From positions 1-29,344 of the IMG/VR virus record IMGVR_UViG_3300006919_000287: a stretch of DNA of 29,344 bases; one strand, given 5' to 3'. The notes below the pieces were generated by a model. That model saw nothing but the letters and a program-made list of their open reading frames with translations, was not told the origin of the DNA and did no database searches. Shown in pieces: positions 6,752 through 15,871 of this stretch (positions are counted from its first letter, which is position 1; every line of letters starts with the position of its first letter). Made by a program: the position numbers and the translations under genes. Origin of the DNA: a virus.

Positions 6752-7755
6752 TATTTCTCAGGTACACAATTAGGCACTCTTTTACCATTTTTTTCTTTCC
6801 ATCCAATCTGCTCGTATCCATCCCAACAAGGCTCCTTAAGTTCTAGGTCTATCTCTTTTAATTTACCTATTGCCCAATTAACTCCTGCAGATCCTCCCCA
6901 AGCATCCCACATTAAACCACCACAACCCTCTGAGTAAGGAACATCTTTATGTTGTTGGTGTCTCTTAAAACTTGCCATCCTTGCAATCGTGTCTCTACTG
7001 ATAGGTTCTCCTTTTGCTAATTGATTTGCTCTAGCCTTTCCTGTAGCCTCTCCACAAGTTCCCCATCCATTTTTTTCTACCCAATCCAATGCTCTCTGCG
7101 CATTATTCTTAGCACCCTCAGGATAGTCAGAGTAGGATTCTAATTCAACCTCACTAAAAAGGTCTTTTAATTTGTCTATAATTAATTTAGCCTCTTGCTC
7201 TTCCTGAGACATTGCAACCGATTCCTTAGGTCTTTCCATTTTATCAGCAAAGTAACCCTCGATAGAAAATCCTTTGACCTTTCCTGTTTTTACATAATCA
7301 TTCCAGACTTCCTCGTTATTCACTTTTACTGCTCCCATCCAAGTACCTAAGGGTACATTCATTCCATACTTTCTACTCTTATCGTGTACCTCATCCTCTA
7401 CTAACCAACTCTCGACAAGTGACAATCCTTTCAGATCGTATTGATGTTCCATAGTAGAATTGTTCTGATTCCCATTCACTAGGTACATTTGAGACGCTTT
7501 TGCGACAGTTTCTTTAGAGAAATATATATAATACTCATCCTCACCTGATCTGCGATATATAGGCTTGTTAGGTATTAATAAAGCACCCATTAAAATACGT
7601 TTCTCTTTATTAACTTCAGCGAGTTTGATCTCTTCACTCTTTAAAGCGACAAAATCCTCCTCTATTGCAGGGTTTTCCACTACTGAGATAGCCTCAACTC
7701 CTGTCATTTCCTGATCCTCATCTAAAATGAGTTCTATAATCTTAAAATTGCTCAT
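6751..7755 (-). CDS. XkdF-like prohead protease with appended C-terminal modules, 334 aa
   Basis: Residues 1-185 match the XkdF-like putative serine protease type: an opening strand with GVEAISVVENPAIEEDFVAL, STMEHQYDLKGLSLVESWLV and KGFSIEGYFADK. His104 and Ser164 are plausible catalytic residues. It should trim scaffold during head maturation. Residues 208-300 add a second module (YPEGAKNNAQRALDW, NGWGTCGEATGKARANQLA, ISRDTIARMASFKRHQQ, EGCGGLMWDAWGG). The last 28 residues form a CW-x-GYEQIGW...GKRVPNCVP motif that I have seen at the ends of other phage virion proteins. These extras are unusual for a protease and might bind the capsid or act after assembly. The ACGTTATAT motif precedes the start. 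Confidence 0.75.
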   Translation of the reverse strand: MSNFKIIELILDEDQEMTGVEAISVVENPAIEEDFVALKSEEIKLAEVNKEKRILMGALLIPNKPIYRRSGEDEYYIYFSKETVAKASQMYLVNGNQNNSTMEHQYDLKGLSLVESWLVEDEVHDKSRKYGMNVPLGTWMGAVKVNNEEVWNDYVKTGKVKGFSIEGYFADKMERPKESVAMSQEEQEAKLIIDKLKDLFSEVELESYSDYPEGAKNNAQRALDWVEKNGWGTCGEATGKARANQLAKGEPISRDTIARMASFKRHQQHKDVPYSEGCGGLMWDAWGGSAGVNWAIGKLKEIDLELKEPCWDGYEQIGWKEKNGKRVPNCVPEK

Positions 7756-7759
7756 ATTA

Positions 7760-7788
7760 ATATAACGTATAAAACTTTAAATTTTGTA
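7760..7788 (-). promoter_or_regulatory. ACGTTATAT motif, candidate late promoter 3
   Basis: On the minus strand TACAAAA (7788-7782), 13 bases, then ACGTTATAT (7768-7760), 5 bases before the start codon of the protease gene. Spacing is identical to the site at 3673-3701. It fills nearly all of the 35-base gap after the tape measure gene. Confidence 0.55.
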
Positions 7789-7790
7789 TT

Positions 7791-9473
7791 TTAAATTGAT
7801 GCACTCGATACAATATTTCTCTCTAGACTTTGAGCAGTAGTAACATCACTAGAAACAACGTATGCTTTTACAGGCTGATTATTCTTACTTGCTATTGTCT
7901 CTGCTAATTGATTAGTACCTCCTGCTCCTACTATATTAAAACTTGGTGCTTGTGGTTCTGCTACTCCTCTACCGCCTGTAATAGTTCCACCTACTGTTGC
8001 ACCCTGAGGAGATCCACCTGTTTTTAATGCACTTAATCCTTTTGCAGTTGCCGCTACGTTAGCTGCTATTCCAATTCCTGCACTTATATTATTTGCAGTT
8101 TGTTCTGCTTTTGCTAATGCGATACCTCCAGGTATTAAAGCATATTTTAATGCTGCTGCCGCATTTGCTGCCTTAGTATTAATAATAATTTTAGCAACTC
8201 CAATAGCACTCTCTCCTAATAAAGCTGCTGCTTGTAAAGCCTTATTTTTACCTGCTAACTGTCCTAATAAAGCAAAACCTGCTGCTGCATTGTTTAAATT
8301 AGCATCTCTAATAGAGGCTTCTGCATCTGCTACAAACTGAGCGATAGCCACTTTTTGATTTGCTTCATATTGTAACCTAGCTAATCCATCTTTCATATCC
8401 TTGTCAGCTTTGGCTTTATTATCCTCGTCTTCTTTTATCTTAGCATCTTTTTGTGCTTTTTTTCTATTAGCCTCGTCTGTCTCTAATTGTTTAGCAAAAG
8501 CATTTGCCTCAGCATCTCTTGTTTTTCTCAAAGCCATCTCCTCATTGTATAATCCTAAGATCTGACTTGTAACCTCTCTTTGTTTTGATAATCTAGCAGT
8601 CTCTAGTGCAATAACATTAGCTTGTAATTCTGCTTCTGCTTCAAGATCCTCCTGAGTAGATCCACTTAATGAGTTTTGTAATATCTGAGCATCGAGTTTC
8701 TTTTGTGCTAATTCTATCTCTTTATTAGTAATGTCCTCTTCAATTTTTGATGCTTGTTGTAAGAATCCAATTCTCTCCTCTGCGGTAAATTTCTCCTTAT
8801 TTACGGCTTGTTCTAATAATCTTGCTCTATCTTGATCTGCCTGCGCTCTCTCTACTTTAAGTTGTCTCTCCATCTTAGCAGCATCTGCTAACATATTTGA
8901 AATCTCTGCAGCTATCTTTAATTCCTCTCTTGTCTCTTTATTGAAATTTTTAGCTTTTTCTGTGAATCCTGAGAAAGCCTCACCAACTGAATCAATAGCA
9001 CCTTTAAAATCTCCTGCAAATACTTTAGTAATAGCATCACCCAATGAGAGCAATCCATTTCCAAATTCTGCTGCTAGATCTTTTAAGTTTCCAAATACAA
9101 CTCCAATCTGTCCTAATATCTTATTAAGTTTATTAGAACCCTCCTCTGTTGATGTAAAAGCAGAAATTAATGATCCAACTACCACAACAAAAGCACCAAT
9201 ACCTGTGGCAATTAATGCACCTTTCATAGTTTTAAGACCTGTAACCGCACCTTTAATAGAGGTAATCATTCCTTTAAAACCTGAGATAGCACCCCCTGTT
9301 AGCTTATCTGCAGCTGAGGTAAGTTCATCAAAATTATCCTCTACCTTTTTAGATCCCTCAGATACATCCTCTAATCTATCATTAGTTTGTGCTAGATCTT
9401 TATTTAAAGCCTCTACATTCTGTTGTGCTTTATCTGTTTCGACAAGTAATGTAACTACTCTTGTTTCCGCCAT
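7791..9473 (-). CDS. Tape measure protein, 560 aa
   Basis: This sets tail length and is ejected with the DNA. Features seen: an N-terminal coiled coil (residues 15-60), a Gly/Ala-rich section with a hydrophobic segment (IATGIGAFVVVVGSLISAF, about 88-106), a long charged coiled coil (about 170-400, many Lys/Glu/Ala), a second Ala-rich hydrophobic region (395-480) and a Gly/Thr-rich end. This order is typical of tape measures. At 560 residues it is short and would predict a tail of roughly 80 nm using the usual 1.5 Angstrom per residue rule. The gene follows the tail-tip gene instead of preceding it, which is unusual. Confidence 0.85.
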   Translation of the reverse strand: MAETRVVTLLVETDKAQQNVEALNKDLAQTNDRLEDVSEGSKKVEDNFDELTSAADKLTGGAISGFKGMITSIKGAVTGLKTMKGALIATGIGAFVVVVGSLISAFTSTEEGSNKLNKILGQIGVVFGNLKDLAAEFGNGLLSLGDAITKVFAGDFKGAIDSVGEAFSGFTEKAKNFNKETREELKIAAEISNMLADAAKMERQLKVERAQADQDRARLLEQAVNKEKFTAEERIGFLQQASKIEEDITNKEIELAQKKLDAQILQNSLSGSTQEDLEAEAELQANVIALETARLSKQREVTSQILGLYNEEMALRKTRDAEANAFAKQLETDEANRKKAQKDAKIKEDEDNKAKADKDMKDGLARLQYEANQKVAIAQFVADAEASIRDANLNNAAAGFALLGQLAGKNKALQAAALLGESAIGVAKIIINTKAANAAAALKYALIPGGIALAKAEQTANNISAGIGIAANVAATAKGLSALKTGGSPQGATVGGTITGGRGVAEPQAPSFNIVGAGGTNQLAETIASKNNQPVKAYVVSSDVTTAQSLERNIVSSASI

Positions 9474-9604
9474 CTTATTTCTGTTTTTATTTGATTAAAT
9501 GCTCCCTTTATGTTTTTAGGTAAATAGTATTTTCCCTGAGCAATCCTGATATTTTCAGTCTCTCCTTTTACTCTTCCTAATATGTTAAAAATACTTTCTA
9601 GCAT
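9455..9604 (-). CDS. Small hypothetical tail-module protein, 49 aa
   Basis: ATG at 9604 lies 3 bases after the tail-tip stop, and the TAG at 9455-9457 lies inside the tape measure gene (19-base overlap). The sequence begins MLESIFNILGRVKGETENI and ends basic (KTEIRWRKQE). It fills a 134-base gap exactly, which supports a real gene. No family recognised. A small chaperone or tip component for tape measure loading would fit the place. Confidence 0.6.
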   Translation of the reverse strand: MLESIFNILGRVKGETENIRIAQGKYYLPKNIKGAFNQIKTEIRWRKQE

Positions 9605-9607
9605 AAT

Positions 9608-12600
9608 TTATTGTGAACCCTGATAAAATAATACTGCCGAAGCTATTGAACTTACAGAAGCCGTTGGATAAACTCTAAAACTTGTTTTTAATAAACCTTC
9701 TCCTCCTGTAAAAGTTTGTGAAGTTAAAGTGTGTATTTGTGTACCGCCTCCGTAAACATTTATTGGTGTAACACTTGCTATTGCATTGTTGTTGCTAAGT
9801 CCTACATAATAACCACCATCTGCTACTACTTCTATTTGAATAGTTTGTTGGCTGTCTACTTCAATACCGCCTACGGGTATGTCAAAAAAGTCTCCGCTTG
9901 TACCTATTCTATATTGTAGCGTTGCACTTGTTGCAGCTTGTGCTATTGCGTTACCATTCCAAGATGCCGTAGCCGTTTGGTCGCTTGAACCAATTACTCC
10001 GCTTATTATTACAGTTATAGTTGAAGCCGTGTAAGAATCAATTACAACATTAACATTATTACCTAGTACATTTTGAATGTTGCCTATTCCTGTAAATGAA
10101 TAACCACTATCTGCCGTGTAGGTGTAAGTAAATGAGTAAGGCTTACCTTCTCCTGCTACAACTGTGTGAGAGTTTGGTGCAACTACCGTACCTGTTGAAT
10201 TGGTTACAACCAAACTTGAATTGCTTACGCTTTGCGTTACTGTAATATCTGTTTGATATGTTACCGCTGCAGGTGCATTTACATTCATTATAAATGTTCT
10301 ATTTGAACTTTCAAATATTGTTGGGGTTGTACTTTGTAATTGAATACCTATAACACCACCGCTTAATGTTTTAGTAATTGTAAATTCACTTGTCACATTT
10401 GTACCACCTTCAAAAATAGTTATGTCAGTTACTTGGCTTGTAGAACTCCATTCGCCTATGTCATTATTAAATAAATTCCAAGTTACACTATAAGCAGAAT
10501 CACATTGCGTGTAAGGATATACTCCCGTTTGTATAGACATATTATAGCCGCTTAAAGTTCCTTTTGTAAAACTTAAATTACCACCATTACAACTTGGCGC
10601 GGCAGTAGTAAATTGTAAAGTCGCACCTAAAGATGTCCCTACACTATTTGTTGCAAATGCTCTAAACGAGTGTAAGGTAGAATAATTTAATCCTAATATA
10701 GTACCACTAAAAGCGCCGCTATTTGTACCACCTACATATTCTATATTATCTGAAGCCGTTGGTGTACCTCCACCTTCTACCCAATAGAATCCTTTTTCAA
10801 AGTAGTTAGGACTTCCAACTACATCTATGCTACCATTTAAAACTGCACTTGAAGTTAAAACATCCGTGCTTGAAACAGTAGTTACGCTTGGTGCAGATGT
10901 CGCATCACTTGTAAAGAATTGTACTACGTTACCATAAGCCGTTCCTACAGAGTTAGTAGCAAAAGCAACAACCGAATATGTTTCTCCTGTTGTTAATCCT
11001 GTAATATTAGCCGTAAATGTATTTATATCTGTTCCGCTTACTTCTACTCTTGTTCCACTTAAAGGAGAACCTGTACCTAAAATATAATAAAAACCTCTTA
11101 CTGTGTAGGGTTGTTGCCCTACGTTTGTAACCGCTCCTGATAGAGTAGCTGAATCATCATCTGCAGTTGCAGAATTTGTAACTACTGTAGGTAAGAAATC
11201 TGTAACACAACTTGACTTAGCAATCACTACTGAATAAAGCTGAGGTGCAGTTCTCTCTGTTTGTATTGTAGTGTTCTCGTCTATTACTTTTAAGAATCCA
11301 TCTCCTATAAAAGTCTCACAGTTATTGTCTGCGTGTATTCTATCTCCTATCTGAGGATATGTAGTAGAACCACTATGATATAGTGTCCTTGTTCCACTAG
11401 AAGCACAAGCTAAACCATCTGATGAAGTTGTATTACTTGCACTAAAAGACTTTAATACACAAGGTATTGGTTCAGGCTCAGGTTCAGGTATAGGCTCTGA
11501 ACAATCTCTATCTACTGTTACATCAATACTATCTGCTGACCAAAATGTAGTGTCTGCCAATGGACAAGGCAAATCCCCATCGCTAGGTAAAGGTATGTTA
11601 CCTCCTGAACCTTCTCCACCATCAGGAGCAGATGTTTCTACAAACTCATAATCATTTATTAATTCTATATCTGCTTGCCCTGTAATTAAGTCTGAGGATA
11701 TAGAGTTTATTTTATAGTAATTTCCTCTGAATCTTATTTTATCATTTAGCTGATATTTTAGTAAGAAATTAAGAGGTAAGAAAGCATTTACTTTTGTAAG
11801 TCTGTTTCTATAATCAAATATATTGTCTATATATCTTGAGTAATATTTTTTAAATAGTGTATCATCAAAACCTATTGTAAATGTGTACTCACTAGCTTGT
11901 AAGTAAAAGTTTAGATTCATTCTACTTATACTAGGGTCTAGTGATAAACTATTAGCTGCTATGTAGTAATTTTCTACCGTGCTTTTACTATTAGCATCTT
12001 GGTATGTCTCATCATTTAAGAATCGTATGTCAGTACCTGAGTTTTGAATAGGATAAAACAACAAAGGGTCTCCTACATAAGTATCTGTATTGTCATCTAC
12101 AAACCATCCATACTGAACGCTAGTGTTAGACTTGTCAGAGTTGTCTAATAACCTCTCAAACTTCATATGCTCAAAAGGCACTTCTATCTTATAAACATTT
12201 GGAGAGGCATCATAATAGCCATCTGTTGAGGTATATCTTAACTCTCCCCACTCTTGAGAGAATTGATTAGTATGCTTCTTAGCTAGGAATGTTTTGTCTC
12301 CTTTGAATTTAAATTCTACTTCGCTAAATGGTATAGCATTATCTACCACCTCTTGGTCTGTATTTACAAACTCATCTATTGCCCATATATTGCTAGATGA
12401 ATCATAGTAACTATCTAAGGTGTCTATGTATATAGTTCCATCTTTCTCATAGGCAGTCAGATTAAACGTATTAAACAGACCTGTAAGAAAGTCTATTATT
12501 TTCATATTAGGCACTTGCTCTGTAATGATAAACTGCCTAACAGTATTCATAGATACATTAGTAGCTGATGATGTAAAACTAGTACCATCAAAACTATTGC

Positions 12601-13714
12601 TTACTGTCCAAGTAGCAGTAAATGTAAATATCTCATCACTCTCTACATATACTTTGTAACCTGTAGAACTGCTTTGTAACAACCCTGATAAAGTAACCTG
12701 ACTTGCATTTTCTACGTTTGTAGACTTATAATTTACACCATCTTTTTTTATAGTAACTTTAAATGTAGCAGGTACGCTTGTAGTTATGTTTAAAGAGTAA
12801 TTTATGTTAGCATTAAAACCTACATTACCAAATACTAATAATTTGTCTTGTAATAAGTTTACTCCTGTGATTGTCTCAGGTTCAAATGTCTTTACTAATG
12901 TTGTAACTGTATCTCCCTCAAAAGATCTACCTTTGTCTCTGTGTAGCCACATATAAAGGTCATAGTACTCTGTGTTACTTTCATTAAAAAAGTCCTTTGA
13001 GAATACTAAGCCAAACTCCTCTTGTATTGCTTTTACTATTAAGTGTATTCTTATAGCGTATTTTAATTCCTCAAAGTAGACTCCTGAATGGTCTGCAGGT
13101 TCTGTAGTAGGGTTATAAGAACCACCATCATATAAATTACCTCCTAGTGCATTAGGATATGCCTCATATTTTTCTGCACTATCATAGAATAAGCGTGTAG
13201 TGTTTGTAATTAAAGGAGCGACAATAGCCTTAGGATATACTTGCTCACTAAATGAGAAATCCTTACCACTCTCTAAGCAACCTCTTACCTCATCTGCTGA
13301 ATACTCTAGTGAGAAATTATCTAGCCAATCTAAGGTCTCTAGTTTCTCATCTGTTAGTACATCTTTAAGGTTTACTGTATTACCAAAGAATGTAATCTTG
13401 TAAGAATCTGTAATACCATTTTTTAGATTTACTCCCTCTAGTTTTATCTTACCCTCTCTAAAAGGCTTGTTGTTTATTTCAAGTCTTGCATCTACTTTAT
13501 TCCTAGCATCAAAACCCCCTACTATATTCTTGTTATTGTAGTGCTTAAATATCCTATTGTTTGTCTTAGATGCAGGTACTACAAATGACCTAGAGAAGTC
13601 AGTAAATATCTTACTAATATCTCTAATATTTTGAATTGATTGGGTAACATTGATAGACTCATCGCTAAATAAATCTAATCTTTGCCCTTCTACATATACT
13701 TGTAATGTTTGCAT
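9608..13714 (-). CDS. Large tail-tip/baseplate protein with FN3-like repeats, 1368 aa
   Basis: Residues 1-700 look like a baseplate hub/tip protein: LDLFSDESINVTQSIQNI, then FTDFSRSFVVPASKTNNR, RIFKHYNN, and later strands LNDKIRFRGNYYKINSI and GQADIELINDYEF. About residues 735-750 there is a Pro/Glu hinge (PIPEPEPEPIPC). Residues about 840-1040 hold two tandem fibronectin type III-like repeats, each ending in SVVAFATNSVGTA or SFRAFATNSVGTS and then VQFFT/LQFTT. The rest is Thr/Ser/Val-rich beta structure that resembles adhesin domains. It probably closes the tail tube and binds receptor or carbohydrate. Only one GATC site is present in over 4 kb, unlike neighbouring genes. The start adjoins the stop of the upstream gene (TAGATG). 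Confidence 0.75.
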   Translation of the reverse strand: MQTLQVYVEGQRLDLFSDESINVTQSIQNIRDISKIFTDFSRSFVVPASKTNNRIFKHYNNKNIVGGFDARNKVDARLEINNKPFREGKIKLEGVNLKNGITDSYKITFFGNTVNLKDVLTDEKLETLDWLDNFSLEYSADEVRGCLESGKDFSFSEQVYPKAIVAPLITNTTRLFYDSAEKYEAYPNALGGNLYDGGSYNPTTEPADHSGVYFEELKYAIRIHLIVKAIQEEFGLVFSKDFFNESNTEYYDLYMWLHRDKGRSFEGDTVTTLVKTFEPETITGVNLLQDKLLVFGNVGFNANINYSLNITTSVPATFKVTIKKDGVNYKSTNVENASQVTLSGLLQSSSTGYKVYVESDEIFTFTATWTVSNSFDGTSFTSSATNVSMNTVRQFIITEQVPNMKIIDFLTGLFNTFNLTAYEKDGTIYIDTLDSYYDSSSNIWAIDEFVNTDQEVVDNAIPFSEVEFKFKGDKTFLAKKHTNQFSQEWGELRYTSTDGYYDASPNVYKIEVPFEHMKFERLLDNSDKSNTSVQYGWFVDDNTDTYVGDPLLFYPIQNSGTDIRFLNDETYQDANSKSTVENYYIAANSLSLDPSISRMNLNFYLQASEYTFTIGFDDTLFKKYYSRYIDNIFDYRNRLTKVNAFLPLNFLLKYQLNDKIRFRGNYYKINSISSDLITGQADIELINDYEFVETSAPDGGEGSGGNIPLPSDGDLPCPLADTTFWSADSIDVTVDRDCSEPIPEPEPEPIPCVLKSFSASNTTSSDGLACASSGTRTLYHSGSTTYPQIGDRIHADNNCETFIGDGFLKVIDENTTIQTERTAPQLYSVVIAKSSCVTDFLPTVVTNSATADDDSATLSGAVTNVGQQPYTVRGFYYILGTGSPLSGTRVEVSGTDINTFTANITGLTTGETYSVVAFATNSVGTAYGNVVQFFTSDATSAPSVTTVSSTDVLTSSAVLNGSIDVVGSPNYFEKGFYWVEGGGTPTASDNIEYVGGTNSGAFSGTILGLNYSTLHSFRAFATNSVGTSLGATLQFTTAAPSCNGGNLSFTKGTLSGYNMSIQTGVYPYTQCDSAYSVTWNLFNNDIGEWSSTSQVTDITIFEGGTNVTSEFTITKTLSGGVIGIQLQSTTPTIFESSNRTFIMNVNAPAAVTYQTDITVTQSVSNSSLVVTNSTGTVVAPNSHTVVAGEGKPYSFTYTYTADSGYSFTGIGNIQNVLGNNVNVVIDSYTASTITVIISGVIGSSDQTATASWNGNAIAQAATSATLQYRIGTSGDFFDIPVGGIEVDSQQTIQIEVVADGGYYVGLSNNNAIASVTPINVYGGGTQIHTLTSQTFTGGEGLLKTSFRVYPTASVSSIASAVLFYQGSQ

Positions 13715-14635
13715 CTATCTAATGTTATTTATGTAATCATACGCATATTTAAACTCTATAGTGTAATTGATTAGCTTGTCATTAAGATGTGTTTTTCTTG
13801 TTTGGTCTGTTGTTACTATTGTCAATGGTATTATCTCTCCTCCTATATCTCCCCATATGTAAGCAGATAAAGTAAGCTGATTAATTACCTTATCAAATGC
13901 TTCTCCTACGAATCCTGTGTTCATTGTAATACTCTCTGTTGAGCTAAAGTTCTTATTGTAACTTTGATGTCTAGTAGTGCTATAAGAACCATCTATGCCT
14001 ATTATATTACGCTTGTAGTTCTCTGAGGTGCTAGTATATTTCTGCACGTTCTTTTTGTCAAAGTATATATCTTGAAATGCTCCAAACTTGTTTACGAATG
14101 TCACTTTTATTGGAGTGTACTTAGGGTCACAAGTTCTTTTTATGATAATTGATTCCCCTGCAACAGTAGCTGAGGTAGCACTTGTGTTAAAAGACTGATA
14201 TATAATCTCTCCCTCATCTATGTAAGGTATATACCCTGCTACTCCCTCAGGAACGTACATAGTATTGTTTGACTGCATCAGACTCTCATCTGTTATAATC
14301 TTGTTCTTGCCCTCTTTAAAAGTACTATACCCCTCTAAACCTATGTGGTTAAATTGTCTTTGTAGACCTACTGTACTTCCTCCTCCATTTTTGCCTGTGT
14401 AGAAATTAACAACTCCTGATATTACCACCACTTGACTTGTGTAAGTGCCATCATATGTAAGGTCTAAGTAATCTGCTACAAGTTCGGAGATCTCAAACAA
14501 TACGCTTGTACCTACAGTATCTTTTATAATAGTGTATTCTAAATTACCATTAACGCTCAATTCTAACTTTGCAGATAGAGCAGTAGCTTCTGAATCGCTA
14601 AAGTAAAAAGGACTTCTAATTAATATATTTGCCAT
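13715..14635 (-). CDS. Distal-tail-like/baseplate protein, 306 aa
   Basis: The N-terminus (MANILIRSPFYFSDSE) followed by LSAKLELSVNGN and FEISELVADYLDL is a pattern I associate with tail proteins placed before the large tip protein in Bacteroidota phages. The body is beta-rich throughout. The role as distal tail (Dit-like) ring is inferred from size, fold impression and its position directly before the tip gene. It shares the low GATC content of that gene, so the two probably travel as one block. Confidence 0.5.
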   Translation of the reverse strand: MANILIRSPFYFSDSEATALSAKLELSVNGNLEYTIIKDTVGTSVLFEISELVADYLDLTYDGTYTSQVVVISGVVNFYTGKNGGGSTVGLQRQFNHIGLEGYSTFKEGKNKIITDESLMQSNNTMYVPEGVAGYIPYIDEGEIIYQSFNTSATSATVAGESIIIKRTCDPKYTPIKVTFVNKFGAFQDIYFDKKNVQKYTSTSENYKRNIIGIDGSYSTTRHQSYNKNFSSTESITMNTGFVGEAFDKVINQLTLSAYIWGDIGGEIIPLTIVTTDQTRKTHLNDKLINYTIEFKYAYDYINNIR

Positions 14636-14644
14636 AATCTTATG

Positions 14645-15160
14645 TTATCTCTTTGTAGTAAAATCTAATAAATCGTCTATGTCTAATCCAAAGTTTTTTA
14701 TTAAGTCATCTGGTAATTTCTTGAATGCTTGCTCAAAAGGTTTAGTAAAAAACAAAGAGGGTTTTATCCCTTTCTCATATATGCTCCTCTGTAATATAAA
14801 TCCTATGCTTCTGTAATTACCTTTCTTATATCTCCCTTTCTCATCTCTCAGTCTGATCCTCTTTGCTTTTGCCCAATCTGCTAGTGGTTGCATTGGAGGT
14901 TTCTTATTAGTGTAACTGTAAGGTGTATTGTATTTCATTTTAATACCTGATACCCCTTTATCCACAAATGCACCATACTCTTCCATTATGAATCCTAAAG
15001 AGAAAGAGTTAGGCATTACCTTTAAATCGTAATCTAAGCTATTATAGAGACTGCTAGAGACATTCTTTTTGTTTTTTGATAGTCTACTCCTAGATTGTTG
15101 TATAACGAACTTAGCGAACGTATTTAAGGCTCTATTTGTATTTTGTAATTTAGCAGACAT
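14645..15160 (-). CDS. HK97 gp10-like neck/tail completion protein, 171 aa
   Basis: The gene encodes a basic protein whose order of motifs fits the gp10-like family: a helical N-terminus, then FIMEEYGAFVDKGVSG, a stretch PMQPLADWAKAKRIRLRD, and near the end IYEKGIKPSLFFTKPFEQAF. The YG..VDkG and kPS.Ff..a pieces are the family's core. Such proteins join the completed head to the tail. It overlaps the upstream gene by 11 bases. Confidence 0.65.
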   Translation of the reverse strand: MSAKLQNTNRALNTFAKFVIQQSRSRLSKNKKNVSSSLYNSLDYDLKVMPNSFSLGFIMEEYGAFVDKGVSGIKMKYNTPYSYTNKKPPMQPLADWAKAKRIRLRDEKGRYKKGNYRSIGFILQRSIYEKGIKPSLFFTKPFEQAFKKLPDDLIKNFGLDIDDLLDFTTKR

Positions 15161-15620
15161 TAATATCGTTTTGAATTATTACATCAAACGTAGCGGTCCA
15201 CCCTGCGACCTGATTCTCAAATCTATCCATAAAAGGCTCTAGAGTAACATCTCCTAACACCTGATATAAGTCTCTATGTAATTGACCAATTCTTAGTTTC
15301 TGTACTAACTTATTTAAAACTGCTAATTGAGTATTCAATACATCTTGCTCATTGTCATTTCCTAAGAATATATCAGATACCGGATCCTTTGATTGATCTA
15401 CAATATCCATTGCTAGAATACTGATATTAAATCCAAGTGTATTCTCTGAGGATGTTACATTGTTTACAATCATATGAGACAAAGGGAATATAGTCTGCTT
15501 ATTAAGATCCACCTCTGTAATATCTCCTGTCGTAACTGTATTTACGTTTAGATCAGATAGCAAAGTGTCTTTTATCTTTTCAGTGAGTAAATAAAACCCT
15601 CTTATTCCTGTATTGCTCAT
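15150..15620 (-). CDS. Probable tail terminator/tail completion protein, 156 aa
   Basis: The layout (a long N-terminal helix IRGFYLLTEKIKDTLLSDL, then strands around FPLSHMIVNNV and LGFNISILAMDIV, a helix QLAVLNKLVQKL and a last strand GWTATFDVIIQ) resembles the alpha/beta fold of tail terminator proteins. These cap the tail tube and meet the neck. The ATG at 15620 overlaps the stop of the -1 frame of the upstream chaperone gene (TAATG), which ties its translation to the frameshift product. Confidence 0.55.
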   Translation of the reverse strand: MSNTGIRGFYLLTEKIKDTLLSDLNVNTVTTGDITEVDLNKQTIFPLSHMIVNNVTSSENTLGFNISILAMDIVDQSKDPVSDIFLGNDNEQDVLNTQLAVLNKLVQKLRIGQLHRDLYQVLGDVTLEPFMDRFENQVAGWTATFDVIIQNDINVC

Positions 15621-15871
15621 TATAGTTTGTTTTTAATCTTTCTGCTTTCTAATTCGTTTTTCTCCTTTTCAAATGCTAACATCATAAAACACTCGTGTAC
15701 ATTTAGTTTAGTGATATTCTCAAATCGTCTAATATCGCCCTGAGCGAGTGCGTAAATTGATTGATACCAACCCCATTTTGCTCCGAACTGAGATATTGCA
15801 CTAAATTGCTCTCCTGATTCTCCTCCAAATAATTCATCATAGCTTGCGATAAGTCGATCCCTAAATGGTAA
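15620..15871 (-). CDS. -1 frame extension of tail assembly chaperone (gpGT-like)
   Basis: Downstream of the T9 run the -1 frame is open for 83 codons to TAA at 15620-15622. It codes for FGAKWGWYQSIYALAQGDIR, then FENITKLNVHECFMMLAFEK and a Lys/Glu-rich end. The KWGWY...LAxGDI...VTKL pattern is typical of second-domain tail chaperones in Bacteroidota phages (from memory). There is no usable ATG near its start, so it must be reached by frameshifting. If ribosomes slip at the T run the fusion would have 244 residues (161 + 83). It would bind the tape measure during tail assembly, like lambda gpGT. Confidence 0.75.
   Translation of the reverse strand, partial: LPFRDRLIASYDELFGGESGEQFSAISQFGAKWGWYQSIYALAQGDIRRFENITKLNVHECFMMLAFEKEKNELESRKIKNKL

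Noticed and set aside
8941-9498. 185-codon plus-strand frame opposite the tape measure gene
   Set aside because: Shadow of the Ala/Lys-rich tape measure codons; no motif and no neighbours on that strand.
11815-11826. TATATTTG box on the minus strand inside the tail-tip gene
   Set aside because: Within a coding region with no paired TTTG at 19-21 bases and no gene starting downstream.
14958-14966. Perfect DnaA box TTATCCACA on the plus strand
   Set aside because: Lies within the neck gene, is alone and comes from ordinary codons (VDKG); a single 9-mer match is expected by chance.
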